Source: Bacillota bacterium (GTDB taxonomy: Bacteria; Bacillota; Clostridia; Saccharofermentanales; Fastidiosipilaceae). From it: 24,428 nt of DNA. Where the stretch lies: assembly GCA_023388205.1 (NCBI GenBank), contig JAEWGS010000029.1, forward strand, positions 1 through 24,428, read 5' to 3'. The notes under the pieces were generated by a model. It worked only from the letters and a program-made list of their open reading frames with translations, was not told the origin of the DNA and made no database searches. Below, in pieces: positions 1 to 6,716 of this stretch (positions are counted from its first letter, which is position 1; each line of letters starts with the position of its first letter). The translations under genes and the position numbers were made by a program.

Positions 1-608
1 TGCTTGCGACGGGTGAAGATGTCAATGTCTTGGTCTTTGATACCGAGGTTTACTCCAATACGGGTGGTCAGGCTTCGAAGGCAACTCAGTTCGGTGCGAT
101 TGCTCAGTTCGCTGCTGGCGGTAAAGCGATGAAGAAGAAAGATCTCGGCATGATCGCCATGAGCTATGGTTATGTCTATGTTGCGGAGATCGCGATGGGC
201 GCCAATCAGGCTCAGACCTTGAAGGCGATCCAAGAAGCGGAAAGCTATCCGGGTCCATCGTTGATCATTGCCTATGCGCCTTGTATCAGCCATGGTATTC
301 GCGGCGGTATGACAGTTTCTCAGACGCGTGAAAAAGAAGCGGTTTCCTCGGGCTATTGGCACTTGTATCGCTTCGATCCGCGCAACGAAGCCCAGGGCAA
401 AAACCCCTTCACCTTGGACAGCAAGAAACCCAACTTCGATGAGTTTATCCCCTTCATTGAACGCGAGGTTCGTTACAACTCCTTGACCAAGAAGTATCCT
501 GAGGAGAAGGTGACGGCGATGTTCGAAGTGGCGAAGAAACACGCGATCGATCGCTATAAGAGCTATGTCCGTCAGGCGCATGCTTACGATGTGGAAATTG
601 AGATCTAA
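1..608 (+). CDS. nifJ: Pyruvate:ferredoxin (flavodoxin) oxidoreductase, C-terminal part (5' truncated by window)
   Basis: The frame is open from base 3 to the TAA at 606-608, about 201 residues. It is the thiamine-diphosphate domain of PFOR, which oxidises pyruvate and CoA to acetyl-CoA, CO2 and reduced ferredoxin in the cytoplasm. Visible signatures are the DTEVYSNTGGQASKAT stretch, which holds the Mg/ThDP ligands T, V and N in Desulfovibrio PFOR, and the YAPCISHG cysteine that matches the fourth ligand of the proximal [4Fe-4S] cluster. The motif GYWHLYRFDPR..GKNPF is also typical. The protein ends about 107 residues after that cysteine, so it lacks the extra C-terminal domain VII of the Desulfovibrio enzyme, as most PFORs do. 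A hairpin terminator follows within 40 bp, so this is the last gene of its transcript. The gene implies anaerobic pyruvate metabolism. Confidence 0.95.
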   Translation, partial: LATGEDVNVLVFDTEVYSNTGGQASKATQFGAIAQFAAGGKAMKKKDLGMIAMSYGYVYVAEIAMGANQAQTLKAIQEAESYPGPSLIIAYAPCISHGIRGGMTVSQTREKEAVSSGYWHLYRFDPRNEAQGKNPFTLDSKKPNFDEFIPFIEREVRYNSLTKKYPEEKVTAMFEVAKKHAIDRYKSYVRQAHAYDVEIEI

Positions 609-647
609 TGCTCAAAACGATTTCACTCATATGAGATGAGTCATTTG

Positions 648-678
648 GGAGCCACCCTTTGGGGTGGCTCCTTTGCTG
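648..678 (+). terminator. Rho-independent-like terminator of nifJ
   Basis: A perfect 10-bp stem (GGAGCCACCC at 648-657 with GGGTGGCTCC at 662-671) encloses a 4-nt loop and is followed by a short, weak T-run. A smaller inverted repeat (ACTCAT 625-630 / ATGAGT 636-641) lies just upstream. The hairpin separates nifJ from the helicase-loader operon. Confidence 0.75.
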
Positions 679-687
679 TGTTACTAT
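659..687 (+). promoter_or_regulatory. Possible extended -10 promoter for the DnaD-domain/dnaI operon
   Basis: TGT-TACTAT at 679-687 fits an extended -10 element. The candidate -35 (TTGGGG at 659-664, 17-bp spacer) is poor and lies inside the nifJ terminator. Transcription would start near 694, leaving a very short leader before the GGAGGG ribosome binding site at 697-702. This is an assignment by eye. Confidence 0.25.
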
Positions 688-710
688 ATGAACCTTGGAG
701 GGACTTTTTT

Positions 711-1958
711 ATGCATCGATTCAATACACTTCTATTTGAGGATGTGAGCGTCCCTTATGTTTTTATTCAAGACTATTTGCCAAAACTCTATCGAGAGAGT
801 ATTCAGCTATATTTGACCCTCTTAGCCTTTCGGCATCGTGGGCGCGAATTGAATCTCAAAGATGCGGCCTTGGAAGCTCAGCTTGGGAGTCAATCGATTG
901 ATATGGCAAGCCAACAGCTTTTGACGTTTGGTTTGATTCAGCGCGATGAGAATGCCGAAAAGGCCGCCTCAGGCAGCGTTCAGCTGCTTGATATCAAGCA
1001 ACAAGAGCTTGAGGCTTTGATTCAGACGGAAGCCCAAGAGAGAAGCTTAAATAGCAGCCCCATAGAAGAAGACGACGAACGTTTTTGGCAACTCATGCGT
1101 GCCATTGATGAGCAATATTGTCAGGGTTTAGCCAACAGTCGAATCCAGAGGCTTTTGCGCCATATGCTCGTTGAGTATCACTTTGATGAAGATCTGTGCT
1201 ATGCCTTCTTTAATGAGATGAAAGAGCGCGGGACGCTTCGGAGTATGAATTACATGCAGCAGGTGGCAAAAGACTGGCACCAGAGAGGCTTGAGAACCCT
1301 TCAAGATTTTGAAAATGAGCAGAAAAACTTGCGGCAAATCAAGGCTTTGGGGAGCAAAGTGAAGAAAGCACTTCGCATTCATTTGACGGCTTATCACGAG
1401 ACTTTCTTGAAGCGTTGGCTTTTGGAATATGGCTATGATTGGGATGTCATTGAGCTTGCGCTGAAGCGTTCTTTGCGTTTAGAAAGTCCTTCGTTTGAGT
1501 ACTTTGATGCGATTTTGTATTCCTGGTTTGTTAAAGGGCTCAAAGATAAAGCGAGCATTATCGCAATGGAGCAGGCGAAGGCGAATCAAAAACAAAAAAA
1601 AGCGCCGAAATCCGCGAGTGGAAAAGCTCAATTGTTGGGTGCGTCGGGCGTTTTGAAAGGTAGAAATCGCTTAGACTTGGAGAAAAAACTTTTACAAAAT
1701 GGGGATCAAGCTTCGCCTAAAAAACAAGGCGATGGCAGCGAGAAGAAGCGAGGCAATTCTCCGAGCGCTGGCATGGGTGAAATTGAACAGACGCAAGAAC
1801 GTTATAACTTGATCCGCCGTTCATTGGGTCTTCAGGCTTTGCGTGGCGAAGAACTAGAGCAAGCCAGAGCGCGAGGGATTGACGGTCTCAAAGCAGAGCT
1901 GGACCAGCAGGCCAAGCAGGCGGAAGAAAGCGATATTGATTATCCCGAAAATTTATAA
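711..1958 (+). CDS. DnaB/DnaD-type replication initiation protein with two DnaD-like domains
   Basis: 415 residues. ATG at 711 is chosen because GGAGGG (697-702) sits 8 nt upstream; the in-frame ATG at 636 lies before the terminator stem and has no ribosome binding site. The N-terminal ~100 residues look like a winged-helix region. Two DnaB_2 (DDBH2) domains follow, each ending in the aromatic-rich Y/F..x(3-4)..W pattern: YMQQVAKDW near residues 181-189 and FEYFDAILYSW near 262-272. The tail (about 290-415) is Lys/Gln-rich and probably disordered. Two such domains and a dnaI gene 9 bp downstream match the arrangement of Bacillus DnaB, which with DnaD and DnaI loads the replicative helicase at the origin. 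Whether this protein does the work of DnaB, of DnaD or of both cannot be settled here, so no symbol is given. Confidence 0.85.
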   Translation: MHRFNTLLFEDVSVPYVFIQDYLPKLYRESIQLYLTLLAFRHRGRELNLKDAALEAQLGSQSIDMASQQLLTFGLIQRDENAEKAASGSVQLLDIKQQELEALIQTEAQERSLNSSPIEEDDERFWQLMRAIDEQYCQGLANSRIQRLLRHMLVEYHFDEDLCYAFFNEMKERGTLRSMNYMQQVAKDWHQRGLRTLQDFENEQKNLRQIKALGSKVKKALRIHLTAYHETFLKRWLLEYGYDWDVIELALKRSLRLESPSFEYFDAILYSWFVKGLKDKASIIAMEQAKANQKQKKAPKSASGKAQLLGASGVLKGRNRLDLEKKLLQNGDQASPKKQGDGSEKKRGNSPSAGMGEIEQTQERYNLIRRSLGLQALRGEELEQARARGIDGLKAELDQQAKQAEESDIDYPENL

Positions 1959-1967
1959 GGAGGGCGC

Positions 1968-3077
1968 ATGCAAAGATTGGAACTTCTGATCAAAAGCCAT
2001 TATCAGGATAAAAGGCGACGTCGTGACGCAGAAGCTTTGGCGCGTCGACTGGATCTTTGGCAGCGTTATCCGGAATTGGAAGAACTCGAATTTGAGTGGC
2101 GGCGGGCGCAGGCGGATCGTCTTTCGGCGACGCGAGAACCCTCTTTGATTGAAGAAAAAGACGCCGCCTTGGATGCGGTCGAGAAAAAGCGTGCGGCGTT
2201 TTTGGCCGCTCATGATTTGAACGAAAATTATTTATCCCCTCGTGAAGATTGCTCTTATTGCCATGATCACGGTTATGTGGGTGAATCGGTTTGTCCGAAG
2301 TGCTTTCGCAAAAATCTTGCAGAGCTGCTTTTGGACTTGCATATGGATGCGCATCTGGATCTTGAAGGGCAGTTTCGTCGATTTGAGCCAGAGCGCTATT
2401 CAGATCAAGAACTGAGCGAAGTGGATTTAGTGAATCGTTTGACCCAAGATGAGGCTCAAGCGATTTCCGGCTTGAGTGTGCGCGCTTTGATGAAGCAGAA
2501 TATGAGGAGCCTCTACCGCTATGCCGTGATGCTTTCTCGGCTTAGAAGTCGCGTTGCACCGAGCGCGACTTTTGACCTGAGTTATCAGGCGGCGGGAGTG
2601 AAAAAGGACTTGCCCTTGGGCTATTATCTCTGTGGTGGGACGGGCTCTGGTAAAACCTTTGCTTTGTCTTGTGTGGCCAACCTGCTTTTGGAGCAGGGGG
2701 TCAGCATTCAATTTTTGAGAGCATCTCAGCTCGCTCGCATTTTGAGTGAAGATCGACAACTGGCGCGGAGTTTTTCACAAGACGCGAGACGGCTGTCTTC
2801 TGTTCGAGAGCAATTGCAGCAAGTGCAGATGTGTGAAGTTTTGTTGATTGATGATTTGGGGACTGAGTTGGATCGCTATCCTGATTTTGCTGAAGATCTC
2901 TTGGATCTTTTGAGTTTGCGCCAGCAAGGTCATCGCCCTTGCTTGATATCAAGTAACTTTGATTATGATGCGATTCAAGCCATCTACGGATCTCGTTTGA
3001 CTTCAAGACTTTTGGGAAGCTATCGGCGACTCCTTTTTTTGAGTGAAGATTTGAGGACTTATCAAGGGCAAGAGTGA
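1968..3077 (+). CDS. dnaI: Primosomal protein DnaI, AAA+ helicase loader
   Basis: 369 residues, starting 9 bp after the previous stop with a GGAGGG ribosome binding site between the genes. The N-terminal part is long and charged, followed by a zinc-finger-like cluster (Cys 95, 98, 109 and 112; CxxC-x10-CxxC). The AAA+ module has Walker A GGTGSGKT (223-230), Walker B VLLIDD (291-296), sensor-1 SSN (328-330) and an arginine pair in GSRLTSR (343, 347). This order matches DnaI, which binds the replicative helicase hexamer through its Zn domain and loads it on origin DNA using ATP. It is about 55 residues longer than Bacillus DnaI (311), mostly in the N-terminal and linker regions. It is cotranscribed with the upstream DnaD-domain gene and ends at a strong terminator. 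Confidence 0.92.
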   Translation: MQRLELLIKSHYQDKRRRRDAEALARRLDLWQRYPELEELEFEWRRAQADRLSATREPSLIEEKDAALDAVEKKRAAFLAAHDLNENYLSPREDCSYCHDHGYVGESVCPKCFRKNLAELLLDLHMDAHLDLEGQFRRFEPERYSDQELSEVDLVNRLTQDEAQAISGLSVRALMKQNMRSLYRYAVMLSRLRSRVAPSATFDLSYQAAGVKKDLPLGYYLCGGTGSGKTFALSCVANLLLEQGVSIQFLRASQLARILSEDRQLARSFSQDARRLSSVREQLQQVQMCEVLLIDDLGTELDRYPDFAEDLLDLLSLRQQGHRPCLISSNFDYDAIQAIYGSRLTSRLLGSYRRLLFLSEDLRTYQGQE

Positions 3078-3100
3078 AAAACTCTGACTGAGATGAGAAT

Positions 3101-3156
3101 AAAACACCCATGTCCTGAGCCATAGTCAGCGTTCAGGGCATGGGTGTTTTTCTTTG
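3101..3156. terminator. Strong bidirectional terminator between convergent dnaI and DHHW genes
   Basis: A stem of about 20 bp (3101-3120 with 3131-3150) has only two wobble pairs and a 10-nt loop. Its core is CACCCATG / CATGGGTG, flanked by AAAA on the left and TTTTT on the right. It can therefore end dnaI transcription rightward, and the - strand DHHW gene, which stops at 3208, leftward. Confidence 0.9.
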
Positions 3157-3207
3157 ATCCTTTATTTAACACAAATGCGTCGACTCGTGAAAAAAGGGAT
3201 GAATGGA

Positions 3208-4647
3208 CTAATAAATCATCGATTCAAAGGCGTCTTGCCACGATCCGTTCGCGATCCCAAAGGAATAATTCATCACAATGCAATCATCAATATGGTGCTC
3301 TTGGCAAAATTGAGAAAGGGAGATCGAGGTGATGCGTCTGGGGTCTAGGACGTAGACGTGTTCATAATGGCCAGTCAGGAAGGGGACAAAAGCGTTACCG
3401 TAAGATTCTTTGAGCAAAAGGACGCTCTTGCCATTTGCAATACTCGAATGATAATGCAGGTAGCTGTGATCGCCCATCGTAAAGGCGAGATATTTGTTAT
3501 CAACTTCGAAGTCTTTGGCGATGAGGTCGACATCGTAACCTGCGGATTCATCGTCCGTCTCATTGTCAACGGCGATCCCTGTCACGGTATATTTGGGCTT
3601 CCAGTATTCCACCGTATCGGGGTTATCGACGAGGACTTGTGCTCGGTCCGTGTAGCCGAGCATGCTTCCGTAGCTAGGCTCTTTGATCACACCGTGGTCC
3701 ATCTCATCGAGCGCAAGCGGGGTGATCCCAGCGGCAGAACAAAAAGCGCGGTAGGCGTAATAAGCACCCAGTTGCGTCCAGTGGTGATCCGTGCGCAAGT
3801 AGAGATAATTATTGGGATCTGCCGCGGCTGCTCGAATTTCGGCGTAAGCGTCGACATAAGTGACATCAGAAGAGAGGTTTTCGCGGACGGTTTCAAAGGC
3901 GCGTTTTTGGGAGTTGTCCGGGCCTCGGTAGCTTTCTGAAGCATAGAACTCAACTGAGGTCGGAACGGGAATGTTATAGACCTTGGTACTGGGAGATAAA
4001 AGACGCGCCAAACGCGAAACGCGCTCCCCATAGCTGGCATTAATTTCTTCGTTGTAATAAAAAATCTCCATCGCACGGTCGCCAACGAGGATGACGTTGT
4101 TGACATTTTGGACCTCATCTTCATCGACGACAGGTAAGGCGGCATTGGCATCCGGTTTGGCGTAGCGGGGATCATCGGTGGGTGCAGTCGTCACTTGGGG
4201 CGTGTTTGCATTTGAGGCCTTGGCGTTTGGATCAGTCGAAACAGGGGTGTTTGCAGTGTTGCCTTCAGATGGACGTGGGTTTTGGCCCGCTTTTGCATCA
4301 GAAAGATCTTGTAAATTCTGCCCTTGACCGAGGTCCGTTTTTTTATGAAAGACCTGAACTTGATCTGCACCAGAGGAAAAGGCGCTGCCTGTCAAAAGCC
4401 GATGCATGCTGCGATCAAAGCCCATGAACCAGTCGCGCAGGGGGAACTGGTCAGTGTAATAGTTTTCGAAGCCCTGGGAAAAGAGCCCGGTTTTGATACT
4501 CTCAAAATTAACTTGCGGAAACTCTGCCGCCATACGGTTTTCGTTCTTGAGAAAGGCCGATTTGGGCCAGAGAATGGACAAAAAGAGTCCAAGGCTCAAA
4601 AGCCCGATAAATCCAAGGATAATAATGATGTTTTGTCTTTTGTTCAT
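3208..4647 (-). CDS. DHHW-family (AlgX/AlgJ-like, SGNH-type) membrane-anchored protein
   Basis: 479 residues, with GGGAGA a few bases before the ATG (complement of 4645-4647). Residues 7-27 form a single N-terminal membrane anchor; the rest should lie outside the membrane. Family marks are YYTDQFPLRDW (63-73), the name-giving DHHW in RTDHHWTQLGAYYAYRAF (287-290), and a likely Ser nucleophile in KESYGN (Ser415). Between about 105 and 175 is a Thr/Asn/Pro/Ala-rich linker. Members of this family usually pair with MBOAT acyltransferases and take part in O-acetylation of surface or secreted polysaccharide. The gene starts 85 bp after the MBOAT stop on the same strand, which supports a two-gene cassette. 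The polymer modified is unknown, and catalytic activity is inferred from family resemblance. Confidence 0.85.
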   Translation of the reverse strand: MNKRQNIIIILGFIGLLSLGLFLSILWPKSAFLKNENRMAAEFPQVNFESIKTGLFSQGFENYYTDQFPLRDWFMGFDRSMHRLLTGSAFSSGADQVQVFHKKTDLGQGQNLQDLSDAKAGQNPRPSEGNTANTPVSTDPNAKASNANTPQVTTAPTDDPRYAKPDANAALPVVDEDEVQNVNNVILVGDRAMEIFYYNEEINASYGERVSRLARLLSPSTKVYNIPVPTSVEFYASESYRGPDNSQKRAFETVRENLSSDVTYVDAYAEIRAAAADPNNYLYLRTDHHWTQLGAYYAYRAFCSAAGITPLALDEMDHGVIKEPSYGSMLGYTDRAQVLVDNPDTVEYWKPKYTVTGIAVDNETDDESAGYDVDLIAKDFEVDNKYLAFTMGDHSYLHYHSSIANGKSVLLLKESYGNAFVPFLTGHYEHVYVLDPRRITSISLSQFCQEHHIDDCIVMNYSFGIANGSWQDAFESMIY

Positions 4648-4732
4648 GTGTTCTCCCTAAGCGGGTTCAAATTCTTGATCGAGGCGATCGGTGATCTTTG
4701 GGACAGCTGTATTGAGAAGTGGAAAGCCAAGG

Positions 4733-6337
4733 CTAGAAGCGGAAGTACAAGAAGGGGTTGTAAGAGGCACTGACCAAAGCTGCCGTTGAGGCGAGGAGTA
4801 AGAGGGCATTTTTGAAGAGTAAGTAGATGGTGTAAATCGAGCTTGTGACGCGAGGGCGTTCCTTCGGCCTTGGGAGATCTTTGGGGAAGCCACTTCGCAA
4901 AAGCTTTTTTGTGCGGCCTAAATCTTGACTTGGATCGTAAACCCCTCCGAGCTGGCGCCAGAAGAAGCGTAGGGCATGTTGATAGAGCCAAGTGGGAATT
5001 GGTGTGGCAGCGAGACCGAGCAAGAGGAAAAAGAACATATAGCCGCGCATTTGATCGACCGCGAGTTGCGAAGAAAAGCCATAAGGGGTCAGCCCGAGCA
5101 GGGTTTGGAAGAACAGTCCCATCTTGCTGAAATCCGTAAAGTAAAAGAAGCCCCAGCCCATCAACACCAAGAAGAAGGTGAGCGCACGTTTGATGAAGGC
5201 AGGCCAATGCACGGTCACTTTGAGGAAGAAATACTTTTCAATGACGAGCAAGATCGCGTAGTAAAGCCCCCACAGAAGGAAGTTCAAAGAAGCGCCGTGC
5301 CAAAATCCTGTGAGGAGCCAAACCACAATAATGTTGCGGAGCTGTTTGTGATATTTGCCGCCGAGTGGAATATAGACATAGTCGCGGAAGAAGGTGCCGA
5401 GGGACATGTGCCAGCGACGCCAAAATTCAGTGATGCTTTTGGAAATATAGGGATAATTGAAGTTCTCCAAAAATTCGAAGCCAAACATGCGACCAAGGCC
5501 GATCGCCATATCCGAGTAGGCAGAGAAGTCGAAATAAATCTGAAAGGCGTAGGCGAGGAGGCCGAGCCAGGCTTCAAGGGCAGTCAGCTGCCCAAGTCTT
5601 GTTTCGAGCGTGTCGCGGACAATTTGCCCGGCGTAATTGGCCAGGATGGCTTTTTTGGCTAAACCGATGAGAAAGCGCTCGATACCGGAAACGATTTTTT
5701 CGGTTGTGACGCGGCGGTGATTGATTTGCTCAGCAACATCTGCGTAGCGGACGATCGGACCCGCGATGAGCTGAGGGAAGAGGCAGACATAGAGCAAAAG
5801 ATCGGGGAAGCGCTTTTGAACCGCAGCATCGCGGCGATAGACGTCGACGATATAGGTGATGATCTGAAAGGTGAAAAAAGAGATCCCGATGGGAAGACGA
5901 ATGTTCGGAATGGGCAAATGAATGAAAGGGATGAGGTTCAGTCCACTGAGAAAAAAGCCAGTGTACTTGAATATGAGGAGCAACGCGGCACAGAAGCTGA
6001 CGCCCGAGACGAAGTAGAAGCGAACTTTGCGGCGTTCTGCGACGGTAAGACCGTGGGCATCCCGTTTTTGTTCTTGCTGGGCGAGCGCTGTGGCAGAAAA
6101 AGTTCTAGATCGCAGGGCCGCTTGGGCGTAGATTTTATCGACACGCCCTGCACAAATCCAGGCGACGAAGGCATCTAAGATCATGAGGAAGACCCAGATG
6201 GGCTCACCCCACGCATAGAAAAAGAGAGAAAAAACGAGTAAAAGCGTGTTTCTCTGCTGATTTTTGTACGTCATACTGTGCAAGACTAAGAGCACCAGTA
6301 AGAAAACATATAAAAAGGTTAAGCTTGAAAAAACCAT
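4733..6337 (-). CDS. MBOAT-family O-acyltransferase (AlgI/PatB/DltB-like)
   Basis: 534 residues from the ATG at the complement of 6335-6337, preceded by AAAGGAT with a suitable gap. The frame extends upstream to 6448, but those 37 residues are polar and lack a ribosome binding site, while MVFSSLTFLYVF is a classic MBOAT start. The protein is polytopic. It shows FPQLIAGPIVRY, the EFWRRWHMSLGTFFRDYVYIPLGG block (His310) and the invariant catalytic His in TGFWHGASLNF (His347). This class moves acyl groups, usually acetyl, across the membrane onto polysaccharide or teichoic acid, with help from an extracytoplasmic SGNH/DHHW partner, which is the next gene. DltB itself is less likely, because no dltA, dltC or dltD lies nearby. 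Confidence 0.92.
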   Translation of the reverse strand: MVFSSLTFLYVFLLVLLVLHSMTYKNQQRNTLLLVFSLFFYAWGEPIWVFLMILDAFVAWICAGRVDKIYAQAALRSRTFSATALAQQEQKRDAHGLTVAERRKVRFYFVSGVSFCAALLLIFKYTGFFLSGLNLIPFIHLPIPNIRLPIGISFFTFQIITYIVDVYRRDAAVQKRFPDLLLYVCLFPQLIAGPIVRYADVAEQINHRRVTTEKIVSGIERFLIGLAKKAILANYAGQIVRDTLETRLGQLTALEAWLGLLAYAFQIYFDFSAYSDMAIGLGRMFGFEFLENFNYPYISKSITEFWRRWHMSLGTFFRDYVYIPLGGKYHKQLRNIIVVWLLTGFWHGASLNFLLWGLYYAILLVIEKYFFLKVTVHWPAFIKRALTFFLVLMGWGFFYFTDFSKMGLFFQTLLGLTPYGFSSQLAVDQMRGYMFFFLLLGLAATPIPTWLYQHALRFFWRQLGGVYDPSQDLGRTKKLLRSGFPKDLPRPKERPRVTSSIYTIYLLFKNALLLLASTAALVSASYNPFLYFRF

Positions 6338-6369
6338 GGGCGATCCTTTGGATGAAATTGAACTTATTA

Positions 6370-6415
6370 AGTATAACGAATGCGAGAAGTTCGAGATGTT
6401 AGAATTTGCGAACTT
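6370..6415 (-). promoter_or_regulatory. Candidate promoter and operator of the MBOAT-DHHW pair
   Basis: On the - strand a TATACT (complement of 6370-6375) could be the -10. A perfect 7-bp inverted repeat, AAGTTCG (6387-6393) / CGAACTT (6409-6415), has centres 22 bp apart, about two helical turns, and covers the expected -35 position, where no good hexamer is seen. This would suit a dimeric regulator. The pattern is visible; regulation is inferred. Confidence 0.3.
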
Positions 6416-6512
6416 TTGTGCTGTTTGGATCCTAAAAACAGGGGACAAAATGGTGCCATGCGAGGCGCTTTATCAAATGATTAGGGTGAATCTAAACTGA
6501 TTCGAGGGTACC

Positions 6513-6538
6513 AAGGGGCGGCTGGAAGGGGCGGCTGG
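6513..6538. repeat. Perfect 13-bp tandem duplication upstream of uvrB
   Basis: AAGGGGCGGCTGG occurs twice in direct succession (6513-6525 and 6526-6538), with no mismatch. It ends 2 bp before a TATACT hexamer and so lies where the -35 and spacer of a uvrB promoter would be. Confidence 0.9.
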
Positions 6539-6546
6539 TTTATACT
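6518..6546 (+). promoter_or_regulatory. Weak candidate promoter for uvrB
   Basis: TATACT at 6541-6546 resembles a -10. The expected -35 place (around 6518-6523) falls in the GC-rich 13-bp duplication and has no TTGACA-like hexamer. No LexA-type SOS box was recognised. The leader to the uvrB ATG would be about 165 nt and contains the 36-bp duplication. Confidence 0.25.
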
Positions 6547-6590
6547 GAAGGTTCAAAAGAAACGTAGCGCGACACATCATGGCTCAACTT

Positions 6591-6662
6591 TCAAAGGCGC
6601 ATCGCGTTCAAGGGCGAAGCGTGTGCTCAAAGGCGCATCGCGTTCAAGGGTGAAGCGTGTGC
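6591..6662. repeat. 36-bp tandem duplication in the uvrB leader
   Basis: Two adjacent 36-bp copies (6591-6626, 6627-6662) differ only at one base (C at 6615, T at 6651). A further TCAAGGGG at 6663 looks like the start of a third. Each unit is itself made of two related halves (TCAAAGGCGCATCGCGT and TCAAGGGCGAAGCGTGTGC), which suggests repeated rounds of duplication. Each unit could form a small imperfect GC-rich hairpin in RNA. Confidence 0.9.
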
Positions 6663-6716
6663 TCAAGGGGACAGCGCGTTTCTGAAAAAAATTGAGGGCA
6701 TAAAAGAGGCGCATCA

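Noticed and set aside
636..710. Upstream in-frame start for the DnaD-domain gene
   Set aside because: It would translate through the nifJ terminator hairpin and has no ribosome binding site, while ATG 711 has GGAGGG at the right distance.
3144..3348. Two small + strand open frames after the dnaI terminator
   Set aside because: They begin in the terminator stem or T-run and overlap the 3' end of the DHHW gene; no ribosome binding site or coding character.
4976..5662. 228-codon open frame on the + strand inside the MBOAT gene
   Set aside because: It is antisense to a conserved membrane protein; the translation is charged, without family features or a ribosome binding site.
6338..6448. 37-residue N-terminal extension of the MBOAT protein
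   Set aside because: Polar residues before a canonical MBOAT start, no ribosome binding site, and overlap with the putative promoter and operator.
6591..6662. 36-bp direct repeat of CRISPR-like length
   Set aside because: The copies are directly adjacent with no spacers, and there are no cas genes; it is a tandem duplication.
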